Positions 28,433-40,812 of a DNA stretch of 64,000 nt are shown in pieces; position 1 is the first letter of the stretch; each line of letters begins with the position of its first letter. Origin of the DNA: Entophlyctis helioformis (Eukaryota; Chytridiomycota; Chytridiomycetes; Chytridiales; Chytriomycetaceae); contig JAHLKH010000033.1 in the NCBI GenBank assembly GCA_025526915.1, forward strand, positions 1 through 64,000, given 5' to 3'. The notes below the pieces were generated by a model. That model was given only the letters and a program-made list of their open reading frames with translations, made no database searches and had not been told where the DNA came from. The position numbers and the translations under genes are program-made.

Positions 28433-29265
28433 ACACGGACGAATGGGAGTTCAAGGGAAGCAAGGTTGTGGGCATGTATGGAAGCAGGGATGTGGGAATG
28501 GAATGGGAGTGAGACTCGGACATGGACATGGACAAGGACAGGCTGGTGGTCGGAGAAGCGCACTGGAACGGCGGCAACAGCAACGGCGGCATGGATGGAC
28601 GGCATGCGGAAGATGGCAGATCTCTTTTCATTCGCGCATGTCTCGTTTGTTACGCGGTCGACTGCTCCTTCTGGTGTTCTGGCGTTGCTTCTTCGGCCGG
28701 TCCGTTCCATGGCATATGCGTGAGGTACAGCAGAGTCATTCCACACCGCGCTGATCTGATCGAGGGCAAAATGAATTATTGTTCGTCTCAAGGTATCATC
28801 AATATGTGGGATGCAGCGAGTGCACGGGTTGGCAGATGAGCAGACGGTGTTGAGACAGAGATCCAGTGTACTGCTCCCAGTGCGGATGGGCGTGATGCGT
28901 CTGTTGTTTGTGGACGCTCTTGCTTGCAAGCCATCTCAATGCTATCAGCGGATGTCGCTTTGCAGCGGCCCTCTGCATGGGAGAGCCCCAAGCAAGCACA
29001 GCTCAACACGGCCGTCAGCAGACGTGTCGCAAGCCTTGGCGAAGCCTGCCTGTCTCGCCTCTGTTGACCCCTTTTTCAAGATACGCGAGCATTACATGCA
29101 ATGTAAACAACCTGTCTGCATCGCTTTGTCATACATCTCGGCGCGAGGATTCCACCATCTGTGTCGGATATTCGGATATTGACATTTGTTTGCCTTGCCA
29201 CGCCGTGTGCTCCTTCTCGGCTCGATCAAGAAAGGTTTCCGGTCTGACAAACGACAGACACTCTG
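28433..29265. other. Intergenic region between G-alpha copies 2 and 3
   Basis: 833 bp without a supported exon. Just upstream of copy 3 the sequence CTGAC...ACAG resembles a 3' splice site (about 29235-29256), so an additional 5' exon for copy 3 may lie here. Confidence 0.4.
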
Positions 29266-31017
29266 ATGAGCTCGCCCGTAGACCCAAAGCGCATCTCTCG
29301 CGAGATTGATGCGCAGCTTGCTCGCGAGAAAGTGCAGCTCGCACTCAAGGCCAACAAGGAGCCTCGAATTCTGGTCCTTGGCTCTGGAGACAGCGGAAAG
29401 ACGACCTTTATGAAGCAGCTCAAGATCCTCCACGGTGGCGGATACGGCGACGACGAGCGGCGCCAGTATCGCAAACACGCCGCGGACAACATTGCCGACT
29501 CTGTCCAGAGTCTGCTGGCAGCTGCAGAGGCGTTGGATGTCTCGCCAAAAGACAGAGCACTCGAGGTCCGTCTCTCTCTGTTTGCGACTGTGTGCTGTGT
29601 GCGCTGCCGCAGCTGTTCGCGGCTCGTTCGCATGTTTGTTTGCATACTGTGCGGTGGAATAGCCACGAGTCGAACATCTGGGCACTGCTCTTGCTTCCCA
29701 TCGCGATTCCTGCATCTCTGCCGTTTGGTGGCTCAGCACTTGTCGTCGACTGGCTGACTGACGAGGCTTGCTTGTCCAGAGCACCATTACGAAAATCGTG
29801 GATCACTACCAAGATGGTAGCGCCGAGCTCACTCCCGACATCGCTGAGGCCATCGAGAAGGTCTGGGCGGATGAGAACATGTGCGGCATACTACCGTTGC
29901 CGCCCAGCACTGCAATCCAGATTCAAGACACTGCTGGGTAGTACGTGTTGGCTGCATTGCTCCTTGTCGAGGGCAGGGCATTCGCAGTGCTGATCATGAC
30001 TGTTTGCCTGTGTCACGGCAGCTTTCTGTCCAAGGCTGTACAACTCGCTGATCAACAGTACCTCACGACAAACGAAGGTGACGAGCAGACGCTGTGAGCT
30101 ATGCGCGTACGCAGGGCACTGACAGACAGTGCCATCGGCGTTTGGGCCGGCAGATATCCTAAATCTTCGGATCCCGACGACACAAATCACCGAGACAATC
30201 TTTATCATTGAGAAGCTACAGGTGCGATTGGCAGCCAGGCACTGGGGTCATGCCTTATTGGAATCTACCCACTAACTCGCATCGCTCCAAAGTTTAAATT
30301 TTACGATGTGGGCGGGCAGCTCAAGCACCGCAAGCACTGGGTACACCTTGATCCAACCATCGTTGACGTTTTTGAGACGTCGCTGCTGACACGGCACGCC
30401 ACGCTTTCACGACAGGCGCCGTACTTTGACAATGTGCACAACATCCTGTTCTTCATCTCGCTCGCGTCGTACGATCAGGTGCTTGTCGAAGACCCGACCG
30501 TCAACCGCATGCACGACGCGATGAACCTCTTTGGACAGATCTGCAACCACCCGCTGCTCAAGCACATCCCCATCACGCTGTTCATGAACAAGAAGGATCT
30601 GTTTGAGAAGAAGCTTGCAACGTCCGACGTCAAGCGGTTCTTTCCCGACTTTAGCAAAGGTGGGAATCGACTGCATCCGTGTTGCATACGTACTCGCGAT
30701 CGCTCTTTGCTGACGGTTAGGATGCCGACGTGCGTGCAGAGTGCAACTTCAAGAACGCAACGCGGTACTTTGAGCGCAAGTTTCGATCACAGAACCAGGT
30801 CGAAGTCGAGCCTGGCCAGGAAAAGAGCATGTTCTGCCATGTCACGTGCTGCACAGACACGGGCGCCATGGCCATCATCATTGCATCTGTCGTGTGAGTG
30901 GTTGCTGCTCAGTCTTGACTGATTGTGCTTGTATGCACAGTTGTTGACACTCGCTTTGCCTCATGGCGCAGCCACTCGCTTCTTGTGAAAAATCTGCAGA
31001 CAGGCGGCATGATGTGA
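29266..31017 (+). CDS. G-protein alpha subunit, array copy 3
   Basis: Exons 29266-29565, 29780-29940, 30022-30077, 30154-30221, 30293-30340, 30416-30659, 30740-30893 and 30972-31017 give 358 aa in consistent phase. P-loop GSGDSGKTT, switch I LRIPTTQITET, switch II DVGGQLKHRKHW, FMNKKD and TCCTD are all present. The tail is KNLQTGGMM. The N-terminus is MSSPVDPKRISREID, with no Gly2. It has the most introns of the array, including one directly before switch II and one directly after it that other copies lack or share only in part. The seventh exon uses the second AG (before 30740); the first AG, at 30720, would break the frame. Confidence 0.88.
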
Positions 31018-31194
31018 CTGCCCTGTGCTTTTTCATGGCATGTCCGTATGCTAAAGTCTAGATTGAAACGTGCTTTGGTTTGCGGAAGTGTTTCTGTTGA
31101 GATATGATGCCTCAACTATCACATTCCACACGTGTTGTGTGGGCTCACACTTTTAGCTCAACAGTTTCCTTCTTCTATCCACGTGTCCTGTCCA

Positions 31195-32913
31195 ATGGCG
31201 ACGAAAAGGCAAAGTGAGTGTCCTCGGCCGCTTCGCATTTTTCGTGTTGCAGTCTGCGCATTGCTGCCGGCTGCGGCAGAGCGGCTTTGCAGCTTTGGAC
31301 AATGCCAAGACGACCATCTGCAGTTGGCTGATACGGTATCGTCTACCTGCCCAACCAAACCCATGTCGATGGCCACCAAACGCCGGTTCCAGGCTCGATG
31401 CGAGGTCAAAGGAGATTGACGCGGAGCTCGCAAAAGACGCTCGGCTGCGCGCCAAGATCAAGGACCATCCGCATGTGCTTGTCCTGGGCTCGGGGACAGT
31501 GGAAAGACCACGTTCCTCAAGCAGCTCAAAATCCTTCATGGCGGCGGATACGGCAACGACGAGCGCAATGCCTTCCGCAGGCATATTCTCGACAATATCT
31601 CCCTCTCCGCGACCGCGCTTGTGGCGTGGGCAGGCACTCGAGATTTCGGAGCTGGCTCGGATTTGACTGTTCGTTTGTTCGCAGGCTTGACACGGTCAAC
31701 ACGGTCAGTGACACTAACAGGACGTGACAATGCATGCAGAATCGGATCGTGGCGGTAGCCAATCACTTTCAGACCTCGAAAAACACTGAGAATTCGATGC
31801 CAAAGAGTGTTGCAATGGATATCGAGCACATCTGGGCAGATGAAACAGTCAAAGCGGCAGTGGCCAAGGCAGCCCCTGGCGAGCTGGTACTGCAGGACAT
31901 GGCTGATTTGTACGTTGAATGACTATCTTTGACAATGTGTCCGCAATGTGACTGACGTGCGACATGTATTCTCGCTCTCATTGCATCCAGCTTCCTGTCG
32001 CAAGCAGTCAAGCTCTCAGACGTCAACTACGTGCCAACCGACCAAGGTCAGCTGCACGCGGATTGGATCTCATCCAGAAGGCCATGGCATGCGGTGGCTA
32101 ACGCGCAACCGTAGACATTCTCAACCTGCGCGTGCCAACCACCCAGATTACCGAGACGGTCTTCAAGATTGACGGCAAATCCTACCATTTCTTTGATGTG
32201 GCTGGGCAGCAAAAGTACCGCAAGCGCTGGGTACTTTATTGCCAAATGCTATCCTCGCCTTGACCGTTAGAAAGCTGCTGATTGTATGCTCAACTCGGCC
32301 ATTGACACTTCAAATAGGCACCGTACTTTGACACCGTGCACAACATCCTCTTTCTGATCTCGCTGGCGGCCTATGACCAGATGCTCGCGGAGGATCCAGC
32401 AGTCAATCGCATGACGGATGCAATCAACCTCTTTAGTGATATCTGCAACAACGAGCTGCTCAAGAAGATTCCCGTGACGCTCTTTATGAACAAGAAGGAC
32501 TTGTTTGAGAAGAAAATGGCGACCTCGGACATTGCCTTGTACTTTCCAGACTACGCTCGTAAGCCTGTACACGCATGTAACCAGCATGTCGCCTCTACAA
32601 GACTAATCGACGCTGCTCGTCGGTTTCCGTTCATTGCCCTGCACAGAGATTGACCCCGCCAAGCGAGACTTTAAGCGAGCTGTCAGATTCTTTGAGAAGA
32701 AGTTTTCGACCGCTGCGAAAAGCGTGCAGGCCAACCGTATCTTTGATTCACACGTCACCTGCTGCACTGACACCAATGTCATGAAGACGGTGATCCATTC
32801 TGTCATGTACGCTGCCTCGCCCCCAATGTCTGCAACGCCGATCCGCACGCGCTGACTTGTATTGCAGTGACTCCATCATCAGGACCACGATGCGGGATGT
32901 TGGCATTGCTTAG
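31195..32913 (+). CDS. G-protein alpha subunit, array copy 4, apparent frameshift in the P-loop
   Basis: Exons: 31393-31668, 31740-31909, 31991-32046, 32115-32230, 32318-32558, 32647-32806 and 32868-32913. A small first exon at about 31195-31213 is suggested, but its phase does not fit. In the P-loop the run of four G at about 31491-31494 must be five to read GSGDSGKTTF; as given, the frame is lost there. Downstream everything is conserved: switch I LRVPTTQITET, FFDVAGQQKYRKRW, FMNKKD, TCCTD and tail RDVGIA. Switch II has Ala in place of the second-last Gly (DVAGQ). Intact splice sites and downstream frame argue for a consensus error over a dead gene. Confidence 0.8.
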
Positions 32914-32941
32914 TGCGCAATAAAACTCAGCGTCCGATCTC

Positions 32942-34698
32942 ATGAAGTCTATACTGTCCCCGAAAGCGAGCGGACCAGGCGAAATGAGGTCTGCTGCACA
33001 GCATCTCACACTCAACAGCACATGGGCTGACCGTGTGCCTATACCCATAGCCACAGGCGGTCTGCATCTGCAGAGGAACGGGCACGATCGAGGGATATTG
33101 ACACGTTGCTTGCCAAAGACAAACAAGACTGGCAGAGGCTTGTTCAGCAGCCAAGAGTGCTTGTGCTTGGCAGCGGAGACTGCGGCAAGACGACTTTTAT
33201 GAAGCAGCTGCGCATCCTGCATGGCGGCGGGTACGAGGACTTTGAGCGGATGGCCTACAGAAAGTATCTCGTCAGCAACATCCGCGACGGAGCCACTGCG
33301 CTCATTGCATGGGCGACTGGCCTCGGAATGGACAAGACCAGCACAGACCTTGCCGTATGTCGTGCTGCTGGATTCCAGCAGCCACACGGCGTGTTTGCTC
33401 ATCACACGTTGGATATCGCAGCTAACCAATCACCGCATCTGCTGCCCATCACCGGCTCAGAGTCACATACAGACCGTCATGGACTACTATACCCGAGCGC
33501 CACCAAACACAACCAAACTTCCACAGGCCGTTGCAAAGGCAATCGAATCCATCTGGTCAGATGCACACATCAAGGAAGCCGTTCTCACGGCAACGCCGTC
33601 CGAGCTGAGCATGCAAGACACAGGCGACTAGTACGTGGCCACGATGCCGATCACCGTGTTGCACGCCAGACTGACACTTGGCTTTGCCAACTGGCATTCA
33701 GCTTTCTGTCACAGGCCGCCACGTTTGCAAACGACCAGTACATTCCAACCAACCAAGGTCAGCGACAGCAGTAGTCGCTGAGTCACCTTTTGCACTCTGT
33801 GTGTATCGACAAACGCACTCATCCAGCCTCTCTCTCTGTCGTATCGCAGACATCCTCAATATTCGCGTTCCGACCACACAGATCACCGAAACCGTCTTCA
33901 ACATCAGCGGCAAGCCATTCCACTTTTACGACTGCGGCGGACAGCAAAAATACCGGTATGGACACAGCCTTGCATTATTCCGCACATCTAATGAGTATGC
34001 CCGTTTGCGATCAACAGGAAGGCATGGACGCAGTACTTTGACAAAGTGCAGCACATTCTGTTCTTGACATCGTTGGCATCGTACGATCAGATGCTCGTGG
34101 AAGACCCGACCGTCAATCGCATGACAGACGCCATCACGCTCTTTGGAGAAATCTGCAACCATCCGCTGCTCAACCGGATCCCAGTCGCGCTCTTCATGAA
34201 CAAGAAGGATCTGTTTGAGAAGAAGATGGCAACGTCGGACATTGCCAAGCACTTTCCAGACTATGAAAGTAAGTTCTTGGAACTCTATGCATGATATAGA
34301 CGCTCCCTGTTTCTCAACGCTTCTGCACCTGGATCACATGCTTGGCAAGACTTGAGCCCAGAGAAGCGCGTCTTCAAATATTCGGCGCGGTTTTTTGAGA
34401 AGAAGTTCATTGCGGCCATGACGCAGGGCAACGGCGGCGATCGGGGCATGTTCATAGGAACGTACCTCACGTGCTGTACCGACACCAATGTTATGGCGGC
34501 AGTCATCAAAACTGTGCTGTGAGTTCCAGAACGCCTTGCAATCCGGCTTTGTGTTTGTAGCGAGCTGTTGCCAGGGGCCACGGACTCATTGATGGGGCAT
34601 TGCTTCCATGGTTTCTGTTGCCGAATGCTGCTTCTTTGGTGTCTAAACACAGAGAGGCACTTGTGCGCGGAAGTTTGAAGGACGTGGGACTCGTCTGA
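32942..34698 (+). CDS. G-protein alpha subunit, array copy 5
   Basis: Exons: tentative 32942-33032, then 33074-33354, 33473-33630, 33702-33757, 33850-33955, 34018-34268, 34350-34518 and 34653-34698; from the second exon on all phases agree. P-loop GSGDCGKTTF (Cys in place of Ser), switch I IRVPTTQITET, switch II DCGGQQKYR with Gln kept, FMNKKD, TCCTD, tail KDVGLV. It begins only 28 bp after copy 4 ends. About 33163-33957 is nearly identical to copy 6, introns included. The proposed first intron is very short (41 nt), so the N-terminus is uncertain. Confidence 0.85.
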
Positions 34699-34764
34699 AA
34701 TGAACGAACTCGTCTTCCAAATCAAATCTTATGCAAGATTCGTTGAGCTCACCAGCTTCGGCTT

Positions 34765-36469
34765 ATGCTTCGCCAAGAGGGTCGCTGGTTAGCCTCTCGA
34801 GGTGTGGCATCGATGGCAGATACTGTCAATACATCCCCTGCACTTGCCTTTGCATGTGGCCAACTGATGCTTCACTGCATGCTGGTCTGAAGCCGGCAGC
34901 TGGCAGAGGAACGAGCCCGATCAAAGGCCATTGATGACCAGATAGCAAAGGACAGGGCCTCAATGATTGCTCGCGGCTCTGACCCGCGAATTCTGGTGCT
35001 TGGCAGCGGAGACTGCGGCAAGACGACTTTTATGAAGCAGCTGCGCATCCTGCATGGCGGCGGGTACGAGGACTTTGAGCGGATGGCCTACAGAAAGTAT
35101 CTCGTCAGCAACATCCGCGACGGAGCCACTGCGCTCATTGCATGGGCGACTGGCCTCGGAATGGACAAGACCAGCACAGACCTTGCCGTATGTCGTGCTG
35201 CTGGATTCCAGCAGCCACACGGCGTGTTTGCTCATCACACGTTGGATATCGCAGCTAACCAATCACCGCATCTGCTGCCCATCACCGGCTCAGAGTCACA
35301 TACAGACCGTCATGGACTACTATACCCGAGCGCCACCAAACACAACCAAACTTCCACAGGCCGTTGCAAAGGCAATCGAATCCATCTGGTCAGATGCACA
35401 CATCAAGGAAGCCGTTCTCACGGCAACGCCGTCCGAGCTGAGCATGCAAGACACAGGCGACTAGTACGTGGCCACGATGCCGATCACCGTGTTGCACGCC
35501 AGACTGACACTTGGCTTTGCCAACTGGCATTCAGCTTTCTGTCACAGGCCGCCACGTTTGCAAACGACCAGTACATTCCAACCAACCAAGGTCAGCGACA
35601 GCAGTAGTCGCTGAGTCACCTTTTGCACTCTGTGTGTATCGACAAACGCACTCATCCAGCCTCTCTCTCTGTCGTATCGCAGACATCCTCAATATTCGCG
35701 TTCCGACCACACAGATCACCGAGACCGTCTTCAACATCAGCGGCAAGCCATTCCACTTTTACGACTGCGGCGGACAGCAAAAATACCGGTAGGTAGCTTG
35801 AAAACCTCGCGCGAGTCTCCAGCCACTCGACTAAAGGTTATGAGAACATGCAGGAAAGGATGGACGCCCGTACTTTGACAAAGTTCACAATATTGTCTTT
35901 CTGATCTCGCTCGCGTCGTACGATCAGATGCTCATAGAGGACCCGACTGTCAATCGCATGACAGACGCCATCACGCTCTTTGGACAGATCTGCAACCACC
36001 CGCTACTCAAATCCATTCCGGTCACGCTGTTCATGAACAAGATGGACCTGTTTGAGAAGAAGATTGCAATGTCGGACATCGGCAAGCACTTCCCAGACTA
36101 CCATAGTAGGTTCATTGGCTCTTATTGGCCATGTAAGACTGCCTTTGTTAAACATTGCGCCAACATGTAGAGATTAGCGCTGAGAAGCGAGGGTTCAAAA
36201 AGGCTGTTCGGTTTTTTGAGAAGCTGTTCCGAGGCACGATAAACGGAGACCAAACAGGCGAGAAGAGCGGTTTCTTGGTGACATACATCACGTGCTGCAC
36301 TGACACCGAGGTCATGTCTGCGATCGTGAAGCCGGTGCTGTGAGTTCCATTGATCCTTGGCGTGATTGTACGTCCCGCATACTGCTCACTGCTCACTGAC
36401 ACAATTGATCGCCGGTCAAATAGAGCAAGCGTTTTGAGGAGGGGTCTCAAGGATGCTGGATTGATGTAA
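34765..36469 (+). CDS. G-protein alpha subunit, array copy 6, apparent one-base insertion
   Basis: Exons: tentative 34765-34780, then 34907-35187, 35306-35463, 35535-35590, 35683-35788, 35854-36105, 36171-36339 and 36424-36469. P-loop GSGDCGKTTF, switch I IRVPTTQITET, DCGGQQKYR, tail KDAGLM. The guanine-specificity motif reads FMNKMD where the other copies have NKKD or NKQD. After switch II, CCC at 35867-35869 has one base more than the paralogues (TGGACGCCGTAC) and puts the frame out by one just before YFDKVHNI. Everything beyond is conserved. The first half matches copy 5 almost base for base. Confidence 0.8.
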
Positions 36470-36841
36470 TCATAGAGTGGCACTTTTGCGTGGAGATTGC
36501 AGGAGGCTGTGCAGATATAGAATACATGTCGTGGTCGGCCAGGGTTTATGATTGAACTCTTATCATTACAAACTGCCCTCCGACCACGTCTAGCCTTTCG
36601 ATCAACTTGACAGTCACATTCTTGCTGGTGGCATGGTTGCCGATGTGCATTCTCCACTGGCCGCCGATGCAGACTGCAGACTCGAACCGGTATGGGTATG
36701 TTTCGCTAGCCAAATGGAAGACGCCGGACCAATGTGCGCGACCCATTGTCTTCTGCGGCGTGATCACGTGACTTGGATCTGCGGCGTCGTTTCCAATCCG
36801 CCAATCTCGCTCCCTCTCCCGCCTTGTTGCCTTCCGCTGCC
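36470..36841. other. Intergenic region upstream of G-alpha copy 7
   Basis: 372 bp without a supported exon. It carries the palindromic box TCACGTGAC at 36764-36772, 70 bp before the copy 7 start codon. Confidence 0.4.
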
Positions 36842-38475
36842 ATGTCGGGCTCTGTGATTAGTTCTCCAGCTGCTTCGTCTGCAAGGAGCGCACGATCGGA
36901 ACAGAAAGCGGCCGACGGAACAAAGTGAGAGGCGGCTGCATTCCTCTTGGCTGGGGGCATACGAGCTCCCAACCACCAGCCTCCTGTGCGATTGCTGCTG
37001 CATAGTCCCTGCTGACTGGCATTATGACCGTAGGCTAGCAGATGCGCGCGCCAGATCCAAAGCAATAGATGCGATGCTCGCCAAGGACAGACTCGAAAAC
37101 GAAAAGCTCATGAGCGAGCCACACATCCTGCTACTAGGCAGCGGCGACAGCGGCAAGACGACGTTTATGAAGCAGCTGCGGATCCTGCATGGCGAAGGAT
37201 ATTGCGAAGAGGAGCGGCATGCGTTTCGGAGGCACATTGCGCATAACATCCGCACCGCCGTGACCTCATTGGCTGTGTGGGCCGCGAGTAACCATCTGGG
37301 AAGGGAGTCTGAATTCTCGGTATGCACGCCGAAATAGCAGTCACTTGCGCAAGTTGACATGCGCATGCGAGCAATAGTGTTGTTTGGGCACTATGATGTC
37401 GCTGTCGACTACTGACGATCAAACACTGTTTCCAGAAACGCATCGTCGCTATCACCGACCATTACCAAGGTGCGCCAGACGACTGTGATCGGATGCCGCA
37501 CGAGATCGCCAAAAACATCGAGCTCATTTGGGCAGACGACACGATGAGGAAGGAGCTGGCCAGAGCCAACCCAGCCGATCTGACACTGCAAGACACTGCA
37601 GACTAGTGGGTTCGAGTTAGCCATGGTTAATCAATGTATCATAGACTGACCTGCGCATTGTCGTGACTCGTGCCAACCGTCGCCCAGCTTCTTGTCACAG
37701 GCAACCAAGTTTACTGCAGACGACTACCTCCCAACAAACGAAGGCAAGCAATAATGTTGAGATCGGTTCAATATGAGCGTCGAACATATCCGTAACGAGC
37801 ATTCTGTTTTGACACTTGCCAATGCACATGGCATCACAGATATACTGCGGATCCGCCTGCCAACAACCCAAATCTACGAGACTGTGATCCGAATCCAATC
37901 GACACTGTACCACTTCTTCGACGTGGCGGGCCAGCAACGATACAGGAAGCAATGGATCCCATACTTTGACACCGTCCACAACATTCTCTTTCTGATCTCG
38001 CTCGCATCGTACGATCAGGTGCTTGCGGAGGACTTGAGCGTCAACCGCATGCACGACGCCTTGACTCTCTTTGGCCAGATCTGCAACCACGAGCTTCTCA
38101 AAAGCATACCCATCACGCTGTTCATGAACAAGAAGGATCTGTTTGAGAAGAAGCTTGCAACATCCGACGTCAAGCGGTACTTTCCCGACTACAACAACGA
38201 GACGCGCGATCTTCGCAAGGCGTTGCGGTACTTTGAGAAAAAGTTTCGGGCACAGAACCAGCAGCCGGAGAAGCGTCTATGGGTTCATGCAACGTGCTGC
38301 ACGGACTCGAATGCAATGCGAGTTATTGTCATTACCGTCGTGTGAGTGGCTGCTTGGTCGGATGGCTGTGCCGCGCTTCTACACGGACTGACTGGCAGGT
38401 CTTGGTGCTGTTTGGATGCGCGATGGCAGAGACACGATGCTCGCTGCCGAGATCAAAAGCACGGGATTCATGTGA
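36842..38475 (+). CDS. G-protein alpha subunit, array copy 7
   Basis: Exons 36842-36924, 37034-37319, 37436-37605, 37688-37743, 37840-38341 and 38430-38475 give 380 aa with every phase consistent. It is the best-resolved copy, including its N-terminus (MSGSVISSPAASSARSA), which lacks the Gly2/Cys3 lipidation signature. P-loop GSGDSGKTTF, switch I IRLPTTQIYET, switch II DVAGQQRYRKQW (Ala for Gly, Gln kept), FMNKKD, TCCTD, tail KSTGFM. Introns found after switch II and before the alpha4 region in other copies are absent. Intron 4 begins with GC (GCAAGC). Confidence 0.9.
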
Positions 38476-38890
38476 TGGAAAGAGCTGCACGTGTCGGCGT
38501 GGTGCGGGGTGCAAGTGTCTTGGCGGTGAATGCTGCTGGTGCCAGGGTTGTGTTGCGCTGTTCTGCGCTGTACTCGCTGCATCAATTTTGTGGCACCCAG
38601 CGACCGAATTAAGGAGAAAGCGGCCCGATCTGGGTTTGCCACCAAAGTCTTACTCTCGAACAAAATGGAGGCATCAAGGTACTTTGCCACGGCCACACCC
38701 CCTGTAGACCGCCGGTGTGCGAAGCTGCGCCAGATGGGCGGCGCCGGCCAGTGTCCAGCGGTATCGGCAGCGCCGTGTCCTGGCAGAGCGTCCCTTGTCA
38801 TGCATGTCTCCAAACTCGCATTCGTCGCGGATTCGCCACTGACCGTCTCGCCACACTGTCTATTTCGATGCGGCCGGCACCCATTGTTCA
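38476..38890. other. Intergenic region between G-alpha copies 7 and 8
   Basis: 415 bp with no supported exon or RNA gene; nothing distinctive seen. Confidence 0.4.
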
Positions 38891-40550
38891 ATGGATGACA
38901 CTGCAAACCCCTCGGCGCACACGACCAGCAGCGAACAGACACGCAGGAAGTCAAAGGAAATAGAGCAGCAGCTTGCCAAGGACAAGGCCAAGTTCGAGAA
39001 GCTGATGCGCGAACCGCAGATGCTGCTGCTCGGCAGCGGCGACAGCGGCAAAACCACGTTCATTCGGCAAATCAAGATCCTCCACGGTGGAGGCTTTACC
39101 GACGACGAGCGGCGGTCATACCTGAAGCATATTGTCGCAAACACGATGGACTCGATCCTTAGCTTGGTCAAGGCTGCAGAACAAGGCGGCTACGACCTGG
39201 AGGCCAAGGTACGCATGCAGCGCGCACTGTTTCCCCTTCGCCGCTTTCATTCTCGGTTGTCCTGTTGCTTTTCTCCCTTTGAATCCCCAGAACGTGAATC
39301 GATTTGAAGGCCCGCCGCGTCGAGAATGGTGCTGACGTCGACATACTCACAACTCCTTCGTCGGCGCTTTTGCCGGCAGGCCGCTGCCACAAAAATGATC
39401 GACACTCTGAGCGAATACACGTCAAGGCCATCCATCGAAGATACATACACGCTTTTCCGCGAGCTGGCGCCTGATATTGATCTCGTCTGGAGAGACCCAG
39501 CCATCCAGAGGCTGTTTTCCGATAGCGGCAAGCTGCACATTATCGTCCAAGATACTGCGGACTAGTGGGTTCTTTGCTGGCTGCTGCTGAATGCGGCGAT
39601 TCGAGTTTGTGCTGAGCAACGCCGCCTTTCTTCCAGCTTTCTCAACCAGGTGACGGCTATCGCCGATCCCGCGTACCTGCCGACAGATCAGGGTAAGCCA
39701 TGAGGCGATTGCCGCCACAATGCCCAGCAATCACCTCCAACCCCTGCCACAGAGGCTGACATGGCTGTTGCGCCGGACATGCTGCAACAAAGACATCATT
39801 CATGCACGGTTCCCGACAACCCAAGTGTCCGAAACGACTGTGCAGATCAACACAGGAAGGCGAGTGGCTCTTGGAGCACAATGCCTCGCCAAAGCATGAC
39901 GGATCTATTGGCTGATCTATTCTCTTGCTGCAGATTCCACTTTTACGATTGTGGGGGTCAAGTGTCCCACCGAAAGCACTGGGCACCGTACTTTGACAAG
40001 GTACACACGATCCTTTTCGTGGCCTCGCTTGCGTCCTATGACCAAGTCTTGGTTGAGGATCCGACCGTCAACCGCATGCACGACGCCATCACGCTTTTTG
40101 GCGAAATTTGCAACCATTCGCTGCTGCGGCATATCCCGATCACGCTCTTTCTCAACAAGCAGGATCTCTTTGAAAAGAAGTTTAAAAACTCGGAAATCAA
40201 GAAGCATTTTCCAGACTATCATCGTAAGGATACCAATGCTCCTCCATGCCAAACGCTCTGGCTGCGATGAAGACTGATGCACTGCTTACGGCTTGGACGC
40301 GTTTATGCACTGCTTCATCGCGACCAATGCGTCCATCCCTGATCAACTCACGACAGATAGCAGCGATAACATCAAAAAGGCATATCGATACTTTGAAAGA
40401 AAGTTTACGTCACAAAACCAAGAGCCCAACAAGAAAATCTATACGCACGTCACATGCTGCACGGACACCAAAACGATGGAAGTCGTTGTCACGACGGTCG
40501 CCAATAGCATGCTCAACATTGGCTTGCGACAAGGCGGCTTGATGATTTGA
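38891..40550 (+). CDS. G-protein alpha subunit, array copy 8
   Basis: Exons 38891-39208, 39380-39564, 39637-39692, 39793-39859, 39934-40223 and 40357-40550 give 369 aa in consistent phase. P-loop GSGDSGKTTF, switch I ARFPTTQVSET, switch II DCGGQVSHRKHW with Gln kept, FLNKQD, TCCTD. The tail RQGGLMI is read straight through: the intron that splits off the last 46-nt exon in the other copies is missing here. The first exon contains the N-terminus and P-loop together (MDDTANPSAH start). The fourth intron starts with GC (GCGAGT), inferred because only this site keeps phase before FHFYDCGG. Confidence 0.88.
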
Positions 40551-40812
40551 TGGACGCATCCAAATGGACAATGAAACACTTTGCTCTCCGTGGCATGAAT
40601 GGATGCACGTATACAAGCAGCCATCAAGCAATCGCAGCGCATTCCTATAGCGCACCTATGCATGATACGCCTCGTCGGGTAGATTGATGACGCAACAAGG
40701 CGTGTCCTGCACTTGTGTCACGTGACTGTTGCGTGGTGTTGTTTACAGACACGCCCCAAAGATCAGGCTCAATATTCTGCAGACTGTTCGAAACAGGCGA
40801 CATCGCCCCACA

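Noticed and set aside
30660..30740. Frameshift in G-alpha copy 3 before the alpha4 region
   Set aside because: The first AG after the branch site is too close to be used; the next one, before 30740, keeps the frame.
31393..31668. G-alpha copy 4 as a pseudogene
   Set aside because: Only one base is missing, in a G run of the P-loop; all later exons, splice sites and motifs are intact, so a consensus error is more likely. Kept as a coding gene with a warning.
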